The notes: generated by a model not told the origin, from the letters alone. A stretch of DNA of 64,000 nt from Cunninghamella blakesleeana (GCA_017871115.1 JAFCIZ010000005.1:5201501-5265500); one strand, 5' to 3'. Positions 24,780-35,464 are shown, counted from the first letter of the stretch. A program made the numbers and translations.

Positions 24780-27700
24780 ATGTCTATTCTTACCTCTAGT
24801 TCAACTGATTCTGCTATTTCACAAATGAATACTATGGATAATACTGTGGCTACACAAGATAACCTCCAAAATCTTACCTTAGCCGATGTAGTTACTAATA
24901 ACAATCCTATTGATAATGGTGTTCAAGATAGTTTATCAATTAGTTTCCAAAATCAAGATACCCTGATGATGAATAATACAGTTGATGCTATTACTGGTTC
25001 TCCTGTTCAAATAAATAGAACTTCAAAATCAGTGATGATTAATATTACTTTGCAATCATTAGTGGCTGCTGAAAATCAACTTCAAGATGCCCATCAAGAA
25101 TATCTTCAACTTTTGGTGAATAATCCTACAAGAGAACAGCTAGAACAAAATGACAGAACAAGAAGTGATGCCTTGAATCGTGTTAAATCACTACAAGATA
25201 CTTTAGATTTTTATGTTCAACAAAAGAATAAACAAGAATATAAAGTCAAATTACCTTACAACCTACCTGTATTGCAGTTTTCCAATGATTCTGACAAGAA
25301 AAATAATGGTACCATATTTGAAACCATAGATAAATTTTTGGACCATTTTGAAATGATACTTTATCAGCACAAATTGAAACTTGATGATGTATGGGAATCT
25401 TGCTATATTGGTGCCATACAACATTCTGAAAACAAGTTATCATGGTTTAAAGCTAACTTGATGAACAAGAATTTTTCTTGGGAACAAGCTAGATCCATGA
25501 TAAAAAAGAAGTACGCTGGTGATCGTAGTGAAGGATGGTACATGCAAAGATTAAATGCCATGATCTTGAAGAAAGGTGATAATCCATTAGAATTTATTGA
25601 AAAATTCAATGTCACAAGAATCAATGCAGGTGTTGAAGATAGTATGGCATTTGGTTTCATGCTTCTTCAAAAGATGGATGTAAATTTTTATTATTTAGCA
25701 CAGCAAATAAGACAAACCCATGCTGGTATGGCTGTTGAAGTACGTCCTATATTAAATTGTAAATTTATAATGGATACTGCTGCTTTGCTATATAATCCTG
25801 ATAAGATGGATATAGGTGTTTCTGCTGCTACCATTGGTGCTAAATCCTATAAAAAATATAATAAAGGTTATTCTAAACCTTATGAAAATAAGAAACATAA
25901 AAAGTTTAATAAGTCTTCGGACATAAAAAACAAAATTAATAAAAATAACAATGAATGTTATTATTGTCATAATGAATGGATACCTGGTCATCGTTGTGCG
26001 AAGGGCTATGAACTTCGTGCAGCAAATAAGGAATTCAAATTTCGTATGGCACAGCTAAATGCTAAACAAAATGAAGCTGAACTTATCAAAAATCCTATGG
26101 ATTTAGATAACTGTAAGTTAATTAATAAAAAATTAAATCAAAAAGAAAAAGAAAATGAATTTAAAAACAAAAATACTGATTCTATCATTGTACCTGTTAT
26201 TATAGGATCTTTCAAAACATTTGCTCTTGTAGACACTGGTTGTAACTTCAGTTGCATTAGTAATAGTTTTGTCCTTAAAAACAATTTTATTTTTAATAAA
26301 ATCAATGATGGTATCATTAGTTTAGCATCTAATAATAATATAATAAAAAGAATTGGTGTTACTAAAAGCTTATCATTCACACATGGGAAGTACAATATTG
26401 ATCATTGTTTTGAAATAATGGACTTACCTGAAGATGAGAATTATAAAATAGTAATAGGAACTGATATTATGAATAAACTTGGAATCTACTTACAAGGATT
26501 GGCTGTATCACATGGTGATCACCAACAAATGGAAGTAGAAGAAATTATTGATGAAGTTGAGCCTGATAATTGTCCTTATGGATCATTAGAAGATCAACAA
26601 CAATTCATAAATAATATTCAATCCAGTATAAATAATAATCAATCCATTCCTAATGACGCTTTTTGTACAGTACCTGAATCAATTGTACATTTAGACACAC
26701 CACCTAATGAATCATGTTATCGTCGCCAATATCCTATTGCTGAAGCTGATATGCATTTGGTTGATGAAGCTGTTGAAGCATGGTTCAAAGAGGGTACCAT
26801 TACTAAAGCTAGTGTAAATAATCAATGGAATAGTCCAATTACACTTGCACCAAAAAAAGATGAAAATGGAAAGAAAACTAAAAAACGAGCTTGTCTTGAT
26901 CCACGACACATAAATAAGTTGTTGCAAGATGATAAGTACCCTTTACCTTTGATTAGTGAGATTTATTTAACTTTACAAGGATCATCGGTATTTACAACAC
27001 TTGACTTAAAAAGTGCTTTTCATAGATTTATGATTGCACCTGAAGATCAACATAAAACCACCTTCACACATAGAGGAATACAATACATGTTTAGAGGTTG
27101 TCCATTTGGATTAAAACCTTTATCTAGTAAATTCCAGAGGGTGACTGCATTAATATTGGAAGACATGCCTTTTGCTACATCCTTTATTGATGATATTGTT
27201 GTATTTTCCAAAAATATAAAAGAACATGCTGATCATGTAAAAATAGTAATAAACAAATTAACTGAAGTCAACTTGTTGTTAAATCCTAATAAATGCCATT
27301 TTGCACAACAATCCGTCCATTTGCTTGGATTTTGTGTATCAGATAAAGGTATTTCTTTGGATAAAAGAAAATTAACAAACGTAGAAAATTGGCCAAAACC
27401 TAAAACAGGAAACGATATTGAACGATTCTTGGGTGTCATTAATTATTTTAGGGAACATATTCCAAAAGTTTCCACACTAACAAAACCACTTGATAAATTA
27501 AGAAAAGTTAAAGAATTAAAAAATAAATGGGATGACCAGTGTGAACACGCCTTTATTACTTTAAAAAAGGTTATAAGCCTTACACCTGTTATTTCGTATC
27601 CGTTAATGCATAAACCTTTTTATGTTGCTACTGATGCTTCTAACGTGGGTATAGGTGCTGTGTTATTCCAATTGAATGATAATAATAAAATAAGACACCT

Positions 27701-29600
27701 TGGTTTTATGGCGCGCTCGTTATCTAAATCTGAAATAAATTATTCCACAACAAAAAGAGAACTGTTAGCAATTGTATTTGCTTTAAATAAATATCATAAG
27801 TTCTTATGGGGTAATCATTTCGTTTTATATACTGATCATAGAGCTCTAACTTACATACATACGCAAAAAATAATGAACGCTATGATGAATAACTGGCTGG
27901 ATACTATTTTGCAATATAACTTTACTGTTGCCCATATACCTGGTTTAAATAATATATTACCAGATGCCTTATCTCGTCTTTTTACAGTAGAAAAAGAACT
28001 GGAAGGGGGTGATGGCATAGAAAAAATAAAAACAATTAAAAATATTAAAGAAATAGAAAATAAAAAATCAGAAGAAAAGGAAGAAAAAATGAAAAATTAT
28101 TCTTCCAAAAACAAAAATAATCACAGCCACACCGGATCTGATTCCGAAAAAGAATTCCATAATGAAAGTAAAAATAAAAATACTATTGATGACTACATAA
28201 TAATAGATAATAAAAAAGAAAGAAATGATATTATTAGAAAATATCATAGAAGTGCTGCTATTTATTCTATTAATCATCTTCAACAACCAGAAGAATTAAA
28301 TAAAAGAATAATTATAGATCAGGACGAAAAATTAAAAATATTAAATAATCATCATGCTTTTGGTCACTTCGGTGCCGAAGCAATAGAAAAAGCAATACAT
28401 GCTGATGGATTGCATTGGCCTAATATAAAAAATGATGCAATTGAATTAATTAAAAAATGTCATCAATGTATGCAATATAATATTGCAAAGAAAGGTTACC
28501 ATCCTTTAGCATCTATAACAGCTAATCTACCTTGTGATCATTGGGCCATAGATTTAGCTGGTCCGTTAGATGAATCACATAGAGGTAATCATTATATCTT
28601 AGTAATGGTAGATATCTGTACTAAATTTGTTTTACTCAAACCTTTAATTGATAAAACATCTTTTACAATTGCTGAAACATTGGTAAATATCTTTTGTGAT
28701 TTTGGATTTCCAAAAATAATCCAATCTGACAATGGAACAGAATTTGTAAATGAAATAATAAAAGATATGTGTAAGATTACTGGAATTGATCATAGACTAG
28801 TATCACCATATCATCCTAGAGCAAATGGTGCAGCTGAAAAAACAGTTCAAACCGCTATGAATACAATAAAAAAGAAAATTAAAGGAAAAGCAAGAGATTG
28901 GGACTATTATGTAAAAAGTGCTCAGTTAGAAATTAATAATAAATATGTAAGACTACATAATTCTACGCCTTTTGCATTAATGTTTGCTAGAAAATTAAAT
29001 GAATTCAAAGATTATTCTGATATTTCAATTAATGAAAATCATATAGAAAGAATAAAAGAAGTTCATGATAGAATAAATGATATGGCAAACATTATCCTAC
29101 CTGCTATAATAAAAAGAACAAAAGAAATAAGAAATGCTTCTCAAGAAAAATTTAATAAAAATAATAAAATAATAGAATTTAAAGTAGGTTCTCTAGTTAG
29201 TATGATAACCCCTTATAAAACCTCAAAACTAGAACCTAAATATATAGGACCCTTTACTGTTATTGAAAAGAATAAAGGTGGTGCCTATAAGTTAATGGAT
29301 AAAAGAGGAAAACCATTACCTTCTAAATATCCTCCAAACTTATTAAAAAGTGTATCCGAGGATCCAGAATTTGCTGATGAGCAAAGATGGGAAGTAGAAA
29401 AAATAATTGATCATCGTTTAACTTCTGATGGTGATTATGAATACCGAGTACGTTGGAAAAGCTATAAAGCTGACGATGATACATGGGAAAAAGAAAAACA
29501 GTTTGATGATATCAATACAATTATATCTTATTGGAGAAAAAAATCTGAAATTAATCTAGATCATAAACAAACTGTAAGAAATAAAAGAAGAAAGTTATAA
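24780..29600 (+). CDS. gag-pol polyprotein of Ty3/chromovirus retrotransposon
   Basis: A single uninterrupted frame encodes 1606 residues. Gag (to ~390) ends in a zinc knuckle of the C-x2-C-x3-W-x-PGH-x-C type (~393-406). The aspartic protease has LVDTGCNFS (~485). Reverse transcriptase shows RACLDPRHINK, TLDLKSAFHR, GCPFGLKPL and FIDD in place of YVDD (~803-806). RNase H has YVATDASNVGIGAVLF (~950) and YTDHRAL. Integrase has an N-terminal H-H-C-C zinc site (HHAFGHF to CHQC, ~1189) and the D, D35E triad: Asp in HWAIDLAG, Asp in QSDNGTEF, and Glu in NGAAEKT. A GPY/F-like module (KYIGPFTVIEK) follows. A C-terminal chromodomain (~1537-1590) shows EVEKIIDHR, YRVRWKSYKADDDTWE and a final Lys/Arg tail. 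No stop or frameshift separates gag from pol. Confidence 0.97.
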   Translation: MSILTSSSTDSAISQMNTMDNTVATQDNLQNLTLADVVTNNNPIDNGVQDSLSISFQNQDTLMMNNTVDAITGSPVQINRTSKSVMINITLQSLVAAENQLQDAHQEYLQLLVNNPTREQLEQNDRTRSDALNRVKSLQDTLDFYVQQKNKQEYKVKLPYNLPVLQFSNDSDKKNNGTIFETIDKFLDHFEMILYQHKLKLDDVWESCYIGAIQHSENKLSWFKANLMNKNFSWEQARSMIKKKYAGDRSEGWYMQRLNAMILKKGDNPLEFIEKFNVTRINAGVEDSMAFGFMLLQKMDVNFYYLAQQIRQTHAGMAVEVRPILNCKFIMDTAALLYNPDKMDIGVSAATIGAKSYKKYNKGYSKPYENKKHKKFNKSSDIKNKINKNNNECYYCHNEWIPGHRCAKGYELRAANKEFKFRMAQLNAKQNEAELIKNPMDLDNCKLINKKLNQKEKENEFKNKNTDSIIVPVIIGSFKTFALVDTGCNFSCISNSFVLKNNFIFNKINDGIISLASNNNIIKRIGVTKSLSFTHGKYNIDHCFEIMDLPEDENYKIVIGTDIMNKLGIYLQGLAVSHGDHQQMEVEEIIDEVEPDNCPYGSLEDQQQFINNIQSSINNNQSIPNDAFCTVPESIVHLDTPPNESCYRRQYPIAEADMHLVDEAVEAWFKEGTITKASVNNQWNSPITLAPKKDENGKKTKKRACLDPRHINKLLQDDKYPLPLISEIYLTLQGSSVFTTLDLKSAFHRFMIAPEDQHKTTFTHRGIQYMFRGCPFGLKPLSSKFQRVTALILEDMPFATSFIDDIVVFSKNIKEHADHVKIVINKLTEVNLLLNPNKCHFAQQSVHLLGFCVSDKGISLDKRKLTNVENWPKPKTGNDIERFLGVINYFREHIPKVSTLTKPLDKLRKVKELKNKWDDQCEHAFITLKKVISLTPVISYPLMHKPFYVATDASNVGIGAVLFQLNDNNKIRHLGFMARSLSKSEINYSTTKRELLAIVFALNKYHKFLWGNHFVLYTDHRALTYIHTQKIMNAMMNNWLDTILQYNFTVAHIPGLNNILPDALSRLFTVEKELEGGDGIEKIKTIKNIKEIENKKSEEKEEKMKNYSSKNKNNHSHTGSDSEKEFHNESKNKNTIDDYIIIDNKKERNDIIRKYHRSAAIYSINHLQQPEELNKRIIIDQDEKLKILNNHHAFGHFGAEAIEKAIHADGLHWPNIKNDAIELIKKCHQCMQYNIAKKGYHPLASITANLPCDHWAIDLAGPLDESHRGNHYILVMVDICTKFVLLKPLIDKTSFTIAETLVNIFCDFGFPKIIQSDNGTEFVNEIIKDMCKITGIDHRLVSPYHPRANGAAEKTVQTAMNTIKKKIKGKARDWDYYVKSAQLEINNKYVRLHNSTPFALMFARKLNEFKDYSDISINENHIERIKEVHDRINDMANIILPAIIKRTKEIRNASQEKFNKNNKIIEFKVGSLVSMITPYKTSKLEPKYIGPFTVIEKNKGGAYKLMDKRGKPLPSKYPPNLLKSVSEDPEFADEQRWEVEKIIDHRLTSDGDYEYRVRWKSYKADDDTWEKEKQFDDINTIISYWRKKSEINLDHKQTVRNKRRKL

Positions 29601-29843
29601 AATAAAATAAAATAAAATAAAATAAAATAAAATAAAATAAAATAAAAATAAATAAATAATTGTATGTATATACAAATAAGATATATTTAATATATATAAA
29701 ATGTGTTATAAGAATAACAACACATACAGACATTATCAAAATATCGCGATTAATAAATACTATTATAAATAAATAAATATGTGTATATAAACATATCTAG
29801 ATACTGACTAGCCTGCTTTTCTGTTGGAGACGTCTAACAGACT

Positions 29844-29852
29844 GGAAGGGGG
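29844..29852 (+). promoter_or_regulatory. polypurine tract
   Basis: GGAAGGGGG lies 3 nt before the 3' LTR. This is the usual plus-strand primer site of LTR retroelements. Confidence 0.8.
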
Positions 29853-29855
29853 TAA

Positions 29856-30412
29856 TGTCGTATCAGGCTATTTTATCTTATAGTAAACAAATATAATGCT
29901 ATGATTATATAATAGTAAATAGTATAAAGTAAAATAATGATAATGATCGTCAAGTGCACTGAGATTAAAATATATAATCTTTTATTTAAATGGATAGCTA
30001 TACTAAATAAGGAGTTAAATCTAACTCAGATATATTATTATCTTTAAACTGTCAAACTTAACCTTATAAACTGAATGTTAAAAGTCCCTATATTGAATCT
30101 AACTATATTACTACATTAATATATAAAAGAACCAATGACAGTTATCATGGATCATCATATAGTAATAATAAAATATATGAAAGATCGTCATAATGGGGTT
30201 ATAAATCATATTGATTAATATCACTAATCATATGAAAAGTGAAATATTATTTTATATAAATACTAAAGCAGAATTAGATTATTATTACAATCTTCATCTT
30301 ATATTTATAATAAAAACAACCAACTAAGGAATTTCACTTAATTATTTTGTTTTTCTCTTTTATATATAAAAACTATTTATTTTACCTATTTTTAATTTTA
30401 ACATATTTTTCA
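29856..30412 (+). repeat. 3' LTR of the chromovirus
   Basis: It is 557 bp and looks identical to the 5' LTR. It is followed directly by the second copy of CCGTC. The 255 bp between the gag-pol stop and this LTR includes an AAAAT pentanucleotide run (about 29600-29650). Confidence 0.95.
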
Positions 30413-30417
30413 CCGTC

Positions 30418-30847
30418 CGAGAAAAATAATCATGTACCAGAAATTGATTTATTTTTTAATAATAAAACAACCAGTATGATAGTATTATATATTAAGAAAA
30501 AAAATGAAAAATGAATTTTTAAGCAAAATGCAACTTTTAAATAAATCCAAAAGAAAAAACACCCCATTTATTTTTTAAAAAACAAAAGAATTAATAAATC
30601 TAAATCTACAACTTTTTTTTAATTACCAATACATTTTTGAAATGAGGAAATACTAAGCTTTGATAATATTTTTTTACCCAAATAAAATGAAACTTTAATG
30701 TAACTTTGCCTATTTTTTAAATATATATAATTAAAATTGTACCAAACACCATATTTATTAATTTAAAATTATAAAAATATTACGTTTTTATAGAAAAAAC
30801 TTTCTATATTTGTAACTAGGTTTCCTTGCAAAGATTTTCATCAGCAG
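30418..30847. other. spacer between retrotransposon and tRNA gene
   Basis: About 430 bp of A/T-rich sequence is the 5' flank of tRNA-Val. No other feature is seen. Confidence 0.5.
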
Positions 30848-30920
30848 GTCCGTGTAGTGTAGTGGTTATCACGTTTGCTTTACACGCAAAAGGCCTCCGG
30901 TTCGATCCCGGACATGGACA
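30848..30920 (+). tRNA. tRNA-Val (anticodon UAC), no intron
   Basis: The acceptor stem GTCCGTG pairs with CATGGAC (one G-T pair), followed by discriminator A. The A-box TAGTGTAGTGG and B-box GGTTCGATCCC are clear. The anticodon stem TTTGC/GCAAA closes a loop TTTACAC, which gives anticodon TAC (valine GTA codons). The T stem is TCCGG/CCGGA. CCA is not encoded. Confidence 0.93.
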
Positions 30921-30927
30921 TGTCTTC

Positions 30928-30935
30928 TTTTTTTT
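30928..30935 (+). terminator. RNA polymerase III T-run terminator of tRNA-Val
   Basis: Eight T residues begin 7 nt after the discriminator base of the tRNA, the usual Pol III stop signal. Confidence 0.75.
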
Positions 30936-31072
30936 CGAATCATGCCACTGTGACTGCTTTTTATGAAAGGGACGTATAGCCAATGATTACTCGTTAATAT
31001 ATCGGATTTATAGTTTCTCCAGTATAATAAAAAAAGGTGAATTTTTCAAAAAAAAAATAAAAATAAAAACAT

Positions 31073-31716
31073 TGTTGTGTAAATTTTTGGTTGTTGTAAA
31101 AGTAGAATTTCCTTTTATAGTTTTGGAAAGTAGATAGCTTTGTAGTTTAGTTTAGTTGTCAGTGAGCACCAGTATCTTGTTTTATAAGTAGATACAACTT
31201 AGTTTAGATCGATAGTTTAAAATAAAAATAAAATAATAAAGTAAAATAAAATAAATTATATAATTGGATAAAGATCAACAATTATATAAACAAAGTAATA
31301 AAATTAAAATAAAATAAGTATAATATCGGATAAAGATCAACGATTATTATAATAAAATAATATAAAGTAATATTGGATAGTAATCAACAATATTAATATA
31401 AAATAAAAATAATCTTTAGCTAAAAAGATGAGTTAATAGACTTATTGGTTATAATATAAGTTCTTTTATTTAAAATTAACTTGTTATTAACTGATTTTTC
31501 AAAAATAAAATAAAAATTGTCGAGTATTTATATAAAAAGGATTTGAATTTTAAATACCGATCATTGATATATATATGCTAGTGCATATATATAAGAGAGT
31601 ATATATATATATCTATACTGAGTTTAAATGGGATATATATACCTATATGTATATATATAAAATAAGATTATAGTTAAGCCTTGCCCAAATATGGGAGGTT
31701 TAGCCAGAACATAACA
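31073..31716 (+). repeat. probable solo LTR of a second element family (copy 1)
   Basis: The segment begins TGTTGTG and ends CATAACA, near-inverted ends with TG/CA termini. It is flanked by ACAT at 31069-31072 and 31717-31720, a possible 4-bp target duplication. It carries the shared block with GTCAGTGAGCACCAGT and TAGATACAACTTAG, the repeated GGATAAAGATCAAC motifs, and ends its shared part at GTCGAGTATTTATA. It is unrelated to the chromovirus LTR. No coding sequence is attached. Confidence 0.6.
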
Positions 31717-31841
31717 ACATAATCCCAATAGATCTTTGTATTTTAAAATACAATGAATTATCCATTTTTTTATCATTATAAATATTATTTCATATTATGC
31801 ATTTTGTACATGTAATATTATTTTTAAGAAATTATATCATT

Positions 31842-32302
31842 TGTTGTGTAAATTTTGGGTTGTTTGAAAAATAGAATTTCCTTTTATAGTTTTGGAAAGT
31901 AGATAGTTTTATAGTTTAGTTTAGTTGTCAGTGAGCACCAGTATCTTGTTTTATAAGTAGATACAACTTAGTTTAGATTGATAGTTTAAAATAAAAATAA
32001 AATAATAAAATAAAATAAAATAAATTATATAATTGGATAAAGATCAACAATTATATAAACAAAGTAATAAATTTAAAATAAAATAAAATAAATATAATAT
32101 CGGATAAAGATCAACGATTATTATAATATTATAATATAAAGTAATATTGGATAGTAATCAACAATATTAATAATAAATATAATCTTTAGCTAAAAAGATG
32201 AGTTAATAGACTTATTCGTTTTAATATAAGTACTTTATTATTATAATAAAAATTAACTAAAGTTTTTTCAAAAAATTGAAAAAAGGTCGAGTATTTATAC
32301 TA
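31842..32302 (+). repeat. second copy of the same LTR-like repeat, 3' end diverged
   Basis: It starts TGTTGTGTAAATTTTGGG and runs parallel to copy 1 for about 460 bp with scattered substitutions and small indels, through GTCGAGTATTTATA. Beyond that the two copies no longer match, so the right end is undefined. Confidence 0.75.
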
Positions 32303-32623
32303 AAATAAAAATTAGATATTCCATTTTTAATATCAATAATGATATTAAAAGTGTTGATAAGTATATTATGAAATAAGTGATATAAATTTTGTTAATAAAA
32401 ATAATAATAAAAATTAGCATGAAAAATGTTAAATAAAATTAACATCAAAAGTGGTAAGAAAAATGTTAGAAAAATATTAGCCAATCAAAGTGTTGGTCTG
32501 GATTTTAAAATAATCCAAGCGAACCCATCGCGCAACACATTTGATGAATTAACTCTACAAGTTTTGAGCAAATCCATAGCATTTTATTTATCTAATTATG
32601 ACATTACTATTATATTTAATGCT

Positions 32624-33300
32624 TGTTGTGTGGGTTTTTGTTTAAGATTTATTTTTTTTAAATGAGGAATGAGTATTATAAGTAATATTTGATATGTATA
32701 ATATAATTCCAGTGAGCACCAGTTCCTGTTTTATAAGTAGAACGACTTAATATAAAGGAATAAAAAAATAAAATAAAATAAAGTAAAAATAAAGAAATAA
32801 AAAATATAAAAATTTTAAAAGGTGTAATATAATTGCAGGATTAAAGAGAGATTTCAGTAACCGCAATGTAAAATAAATATAATAAAAAAATTTAAAAAGT
32901 AATTTAAATTTGAGTTGTTGAATAATATTTAAGTAAATAAATATAAAAATATAAAATAAAATAATATAGTTTGTTATAAAAAATAGATAAATTCAGTAAT
33001 TTGAATAAGTTATAAGTAAAATAAGTTAAAATTATAAAATATGATTTATAAAGTGGACAAGTTCAATAATTATTTAATAGATAATAATTTATTATAAAAA
33101 TTTGACAATTTAAAAGAAAGAAAGAGAGAAAAATTGGTTCTATTTATATTTAAAAAAAAATTAAAATTTATAAGGATCGGTGTTGAATTTATCAATTCAA
33201 AATTATACAAAAAAAATTAAAAACAAAGAAATATTGTGAAACTTTTGGTTAACCTTTATTCAAATGTAAAAGACAAGGGTTGTATTTATACCTTTTAGTG
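32624..33300 (+). repeat. third, strongly diverged LTR-like copy
   Basis: It begins TGTTGTGTGGG and shares AGTGAGCACCAGT and TGTTTTATAAGTAG with copies 1 and 2 (32712-32744), then diverges. Near 33236 another stretch resembles the LTR start (ATTGTGAAACTTTTGGTT). The right boundary is uncertain. Confidence 0.5.
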
Positions 33301-33610
33301 GATTGGTGACACTGGGCTTAGTTTATATGATATAATATGAAAATAGAATTATAAAGTTATCTAGTAAAGGTAACGTGAATTAGAATGGAGTTTAAAGTGT
33401 GTCTATGGTAATGGATCTGCGGGATTAGAAGATTTAAAGTTATAGCAATGCATAAGCTAATAGGAATAGATCATTTTGTATCAGGTACACAGTAGTGATT
33501 TTATAATAAATATCAAATATTTCATGTGTATTATAAGTGTATTATAGTTATGAAGTCATTTAATATTGTTATTATATGGTAAATACAACAATCGGGTAAG
33601 GAACAAAAGC

Positions 33611-33729
33611 ACCTTGGTGTTTTTGTACCTTTGGTGTTTTTGCACCTTTGGTGTTTTTGCACCTTGGTGTTTTTGCACCTTTGGTGTTTTTGCACCTTGG
33701 TGTTTTTGCACCTTGGTGTTTTTGCACCA
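33611..33729. repeat. 16-17 bp palindromic minisatellite
   Basis: About seven tandem units alternate between CACCTTTGGTGTTTTTG and CACCTTGGTGTTTTTG, one with GTACC instead of GCACC. Each unit contains the inverted repeat CACC-TT(T)-GGTG. All three minus frames read through it and give KVQKHQGAKTP-type repeats. I treat these as translations of the repeat, not genes. Confidence 0.9.
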
Positions 33730-33736
33730 GTAGCAC

Positions 33737-34640
33737 AAAGCCAATCCAAAAAAGGAAAGAAAAATCAGAGAGCGTTATTGCTAACATGCTTTTAAATACT
33801 TGCCTCAAGTATAATTAAATGATTTATATTATTTTTTTTCAAATATATGCATGTTGATTATTACAAAAGGTTTTATAATCAAATAGAAAATCAAATAAAT
33901 AAATATCAATATATGTATAAAAAGAGAATACTGAATTTCAGCTCCGAATAATACTTAAAATGGAAAAAGTACAAGTAAAATAGTGTTCGTGAATAATATA
34001 AATGAATAAGATGGTAAGTATATATTTTATAATTCAGGAACAACTTACATAATTTTAACTAATAATAAAATAATATAATATGTATGAATGTGTGTATGTA
34101 TATATATTTATAAAGTGTTTAAAAAAAAGCATGATACTCAATAATTTTATAAATCCCTTTTTATAGTAATCGAGAATATACTAATATATATAATTACGTA
34201 TATATATATATATATTATTTATTTATGCAAATAAATATTCAATGATTTATGCCCGATGGATAACTTTTATTTTAATATTTATTTTATATCTAAAGAAGAA
34301 TAAATTTTCTTATGAGGTTGCATTTTTCTTTTTTATTATGGGTTGAAAAATCAATAAAATAAAATAAAATCAATAAAATGAATAAAGATAAAATAATATT
34401 AACCTACTATTACTGCTATTATTATTGTATATATAAAACGATAAATAACCCATTTATATATCTGCTCTTTAAAAAAGAAAAAAAATTCATGTGACCGACC
34501 TTTAAATTTTTTTATATTTGTATTTTTTAAAGTCTGATTTTTTTTCCCTTTTCCTTCCCTCACTTTTTTTTCTTTCTTCTTAAAAGTATTTGTAAAAAAA
34601 AGTTTTTTTGGTGTTTACCTTTTCGTTCTTTCCTTTACAC
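33737..34640. other. spacer 5' of CK2 beta, no gene seen
   Basis: The spacer is A/T-rich with TA-type microsatellites (about 34198-34216). The last few hundred bases before 34641 should carry the CK2 beta promoter. Confidence 0.5.
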
Positions 34641-35428
34641 ATGGATTATGGTAACTTTTGTTAAAAGAGTAAAAATAATATATTTTTGGAGAGATGATTT
34701 ATTATTAATACGTATATATACATTCTTATTTTATTTATAGATTCTAATTCTTCAATAGACAGTAGTGAAACTTTATCGGTAATATTTTATCCGTCTTTTT
34801 TATCATCATTACCTTCTCATATATATATAATATTAATAATACTAAAAAAAAAAAAAGAAAAGTAAAAGTAGAAGGATTAAAAGAAGGAACAGCAAAGGAT
34901 GGAATCATGAAAAATAGAAAAAGAATGATATAATTTTTTATAGGCGAAACAAAGGAGCGTGTGTGTACATAATATTTGAAAACAATAACATGATAATAAT
35001 AATACGTATCTTTATCTATTTATTTATTTATTTATTTATGATATTAGTGGATCAGTTGGTTTTGTTCTCAAAAAGGAAACGAGTATTATGCTGAAGTATC
35101 TGAGGATTTTATTGAAGATAGTTTCAATTTAACTGGATTATCTGCTCATGCACCATTATATAAAGAAGCATTAGAAGTAATATTGGATGTTGAGCCGGAA
35201 GATGACGAAATGTCGAATAAAATACCAGATTTAAGTTTATTAGAGCCCCACGCTAAAATGTTATATGGAATGATTCATCAGCGTTATATTTTAACTCGTG
35301 CTGGACTTAATCAAATGGTAAAGAAAAAGGGAAAAGAAAAAAAGGACAAATAGTCGTTAAATGATAAGGATAAAGAAAATAATATAAATAGTAGGAATTT
35401 GTAAATAAATAAATAAATGTATAAAGAA

Positions 35429-35464
<36 letters not shown>

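Larger units (their letters stand above)
24175..30417 (+). mobile_element. complete Ty3/chromovirus LTR retrotransposon with target duplication
   Basis: The element runs from 24180 to 30412, flanked on both sides by CCGTC (24175-24179 and 30413-30417), a 5-bp target-site duplication. Its two 557-bp LTRs start TGTCG and end TTTCA and look identical when read side by side. A polypurine tract GGAAGGGGG (29844-29852) precedes the 3' LTR, and one long gag-pol frame fills the centre. No tRNA-type primer site starting TGG follows the 5' LTR. A self-complementary site is present instead. Pol gene order (protease, RT, RNase H, integrase, chromodomain) places it among chromoviruses, closest in layout to the Tf1/sushi group. 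It appears intact and young. Confidence 0.95.

Noticed and set aside
28068..28286. Antisense frames inside the retrotransposon
   Set aside because: They have no motif and lie opposite a Lys/Asn-rich linker of the polyprotein.
31717..31841. Possible complete retroelement between LTR-like copies 1 and 2
   Set aside because: Only about 125 bp separate the copies, with no coding sequence, primer site or polypurine tract.
33611..33729. Considered as a CRISPR-like repeat array
   Set aside because: The units are 16-17 bp and directly adjacent with no unique spacers, and the window is eukaryotic.
33531..33808. Three overlapping minus-strand frames with KVQKHQ/KNTK repeats
   Set aside because: They are translations of the minisatellite, which stays open in all three frames. 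No start context, splice sites or non-repeat domain supports a gene.
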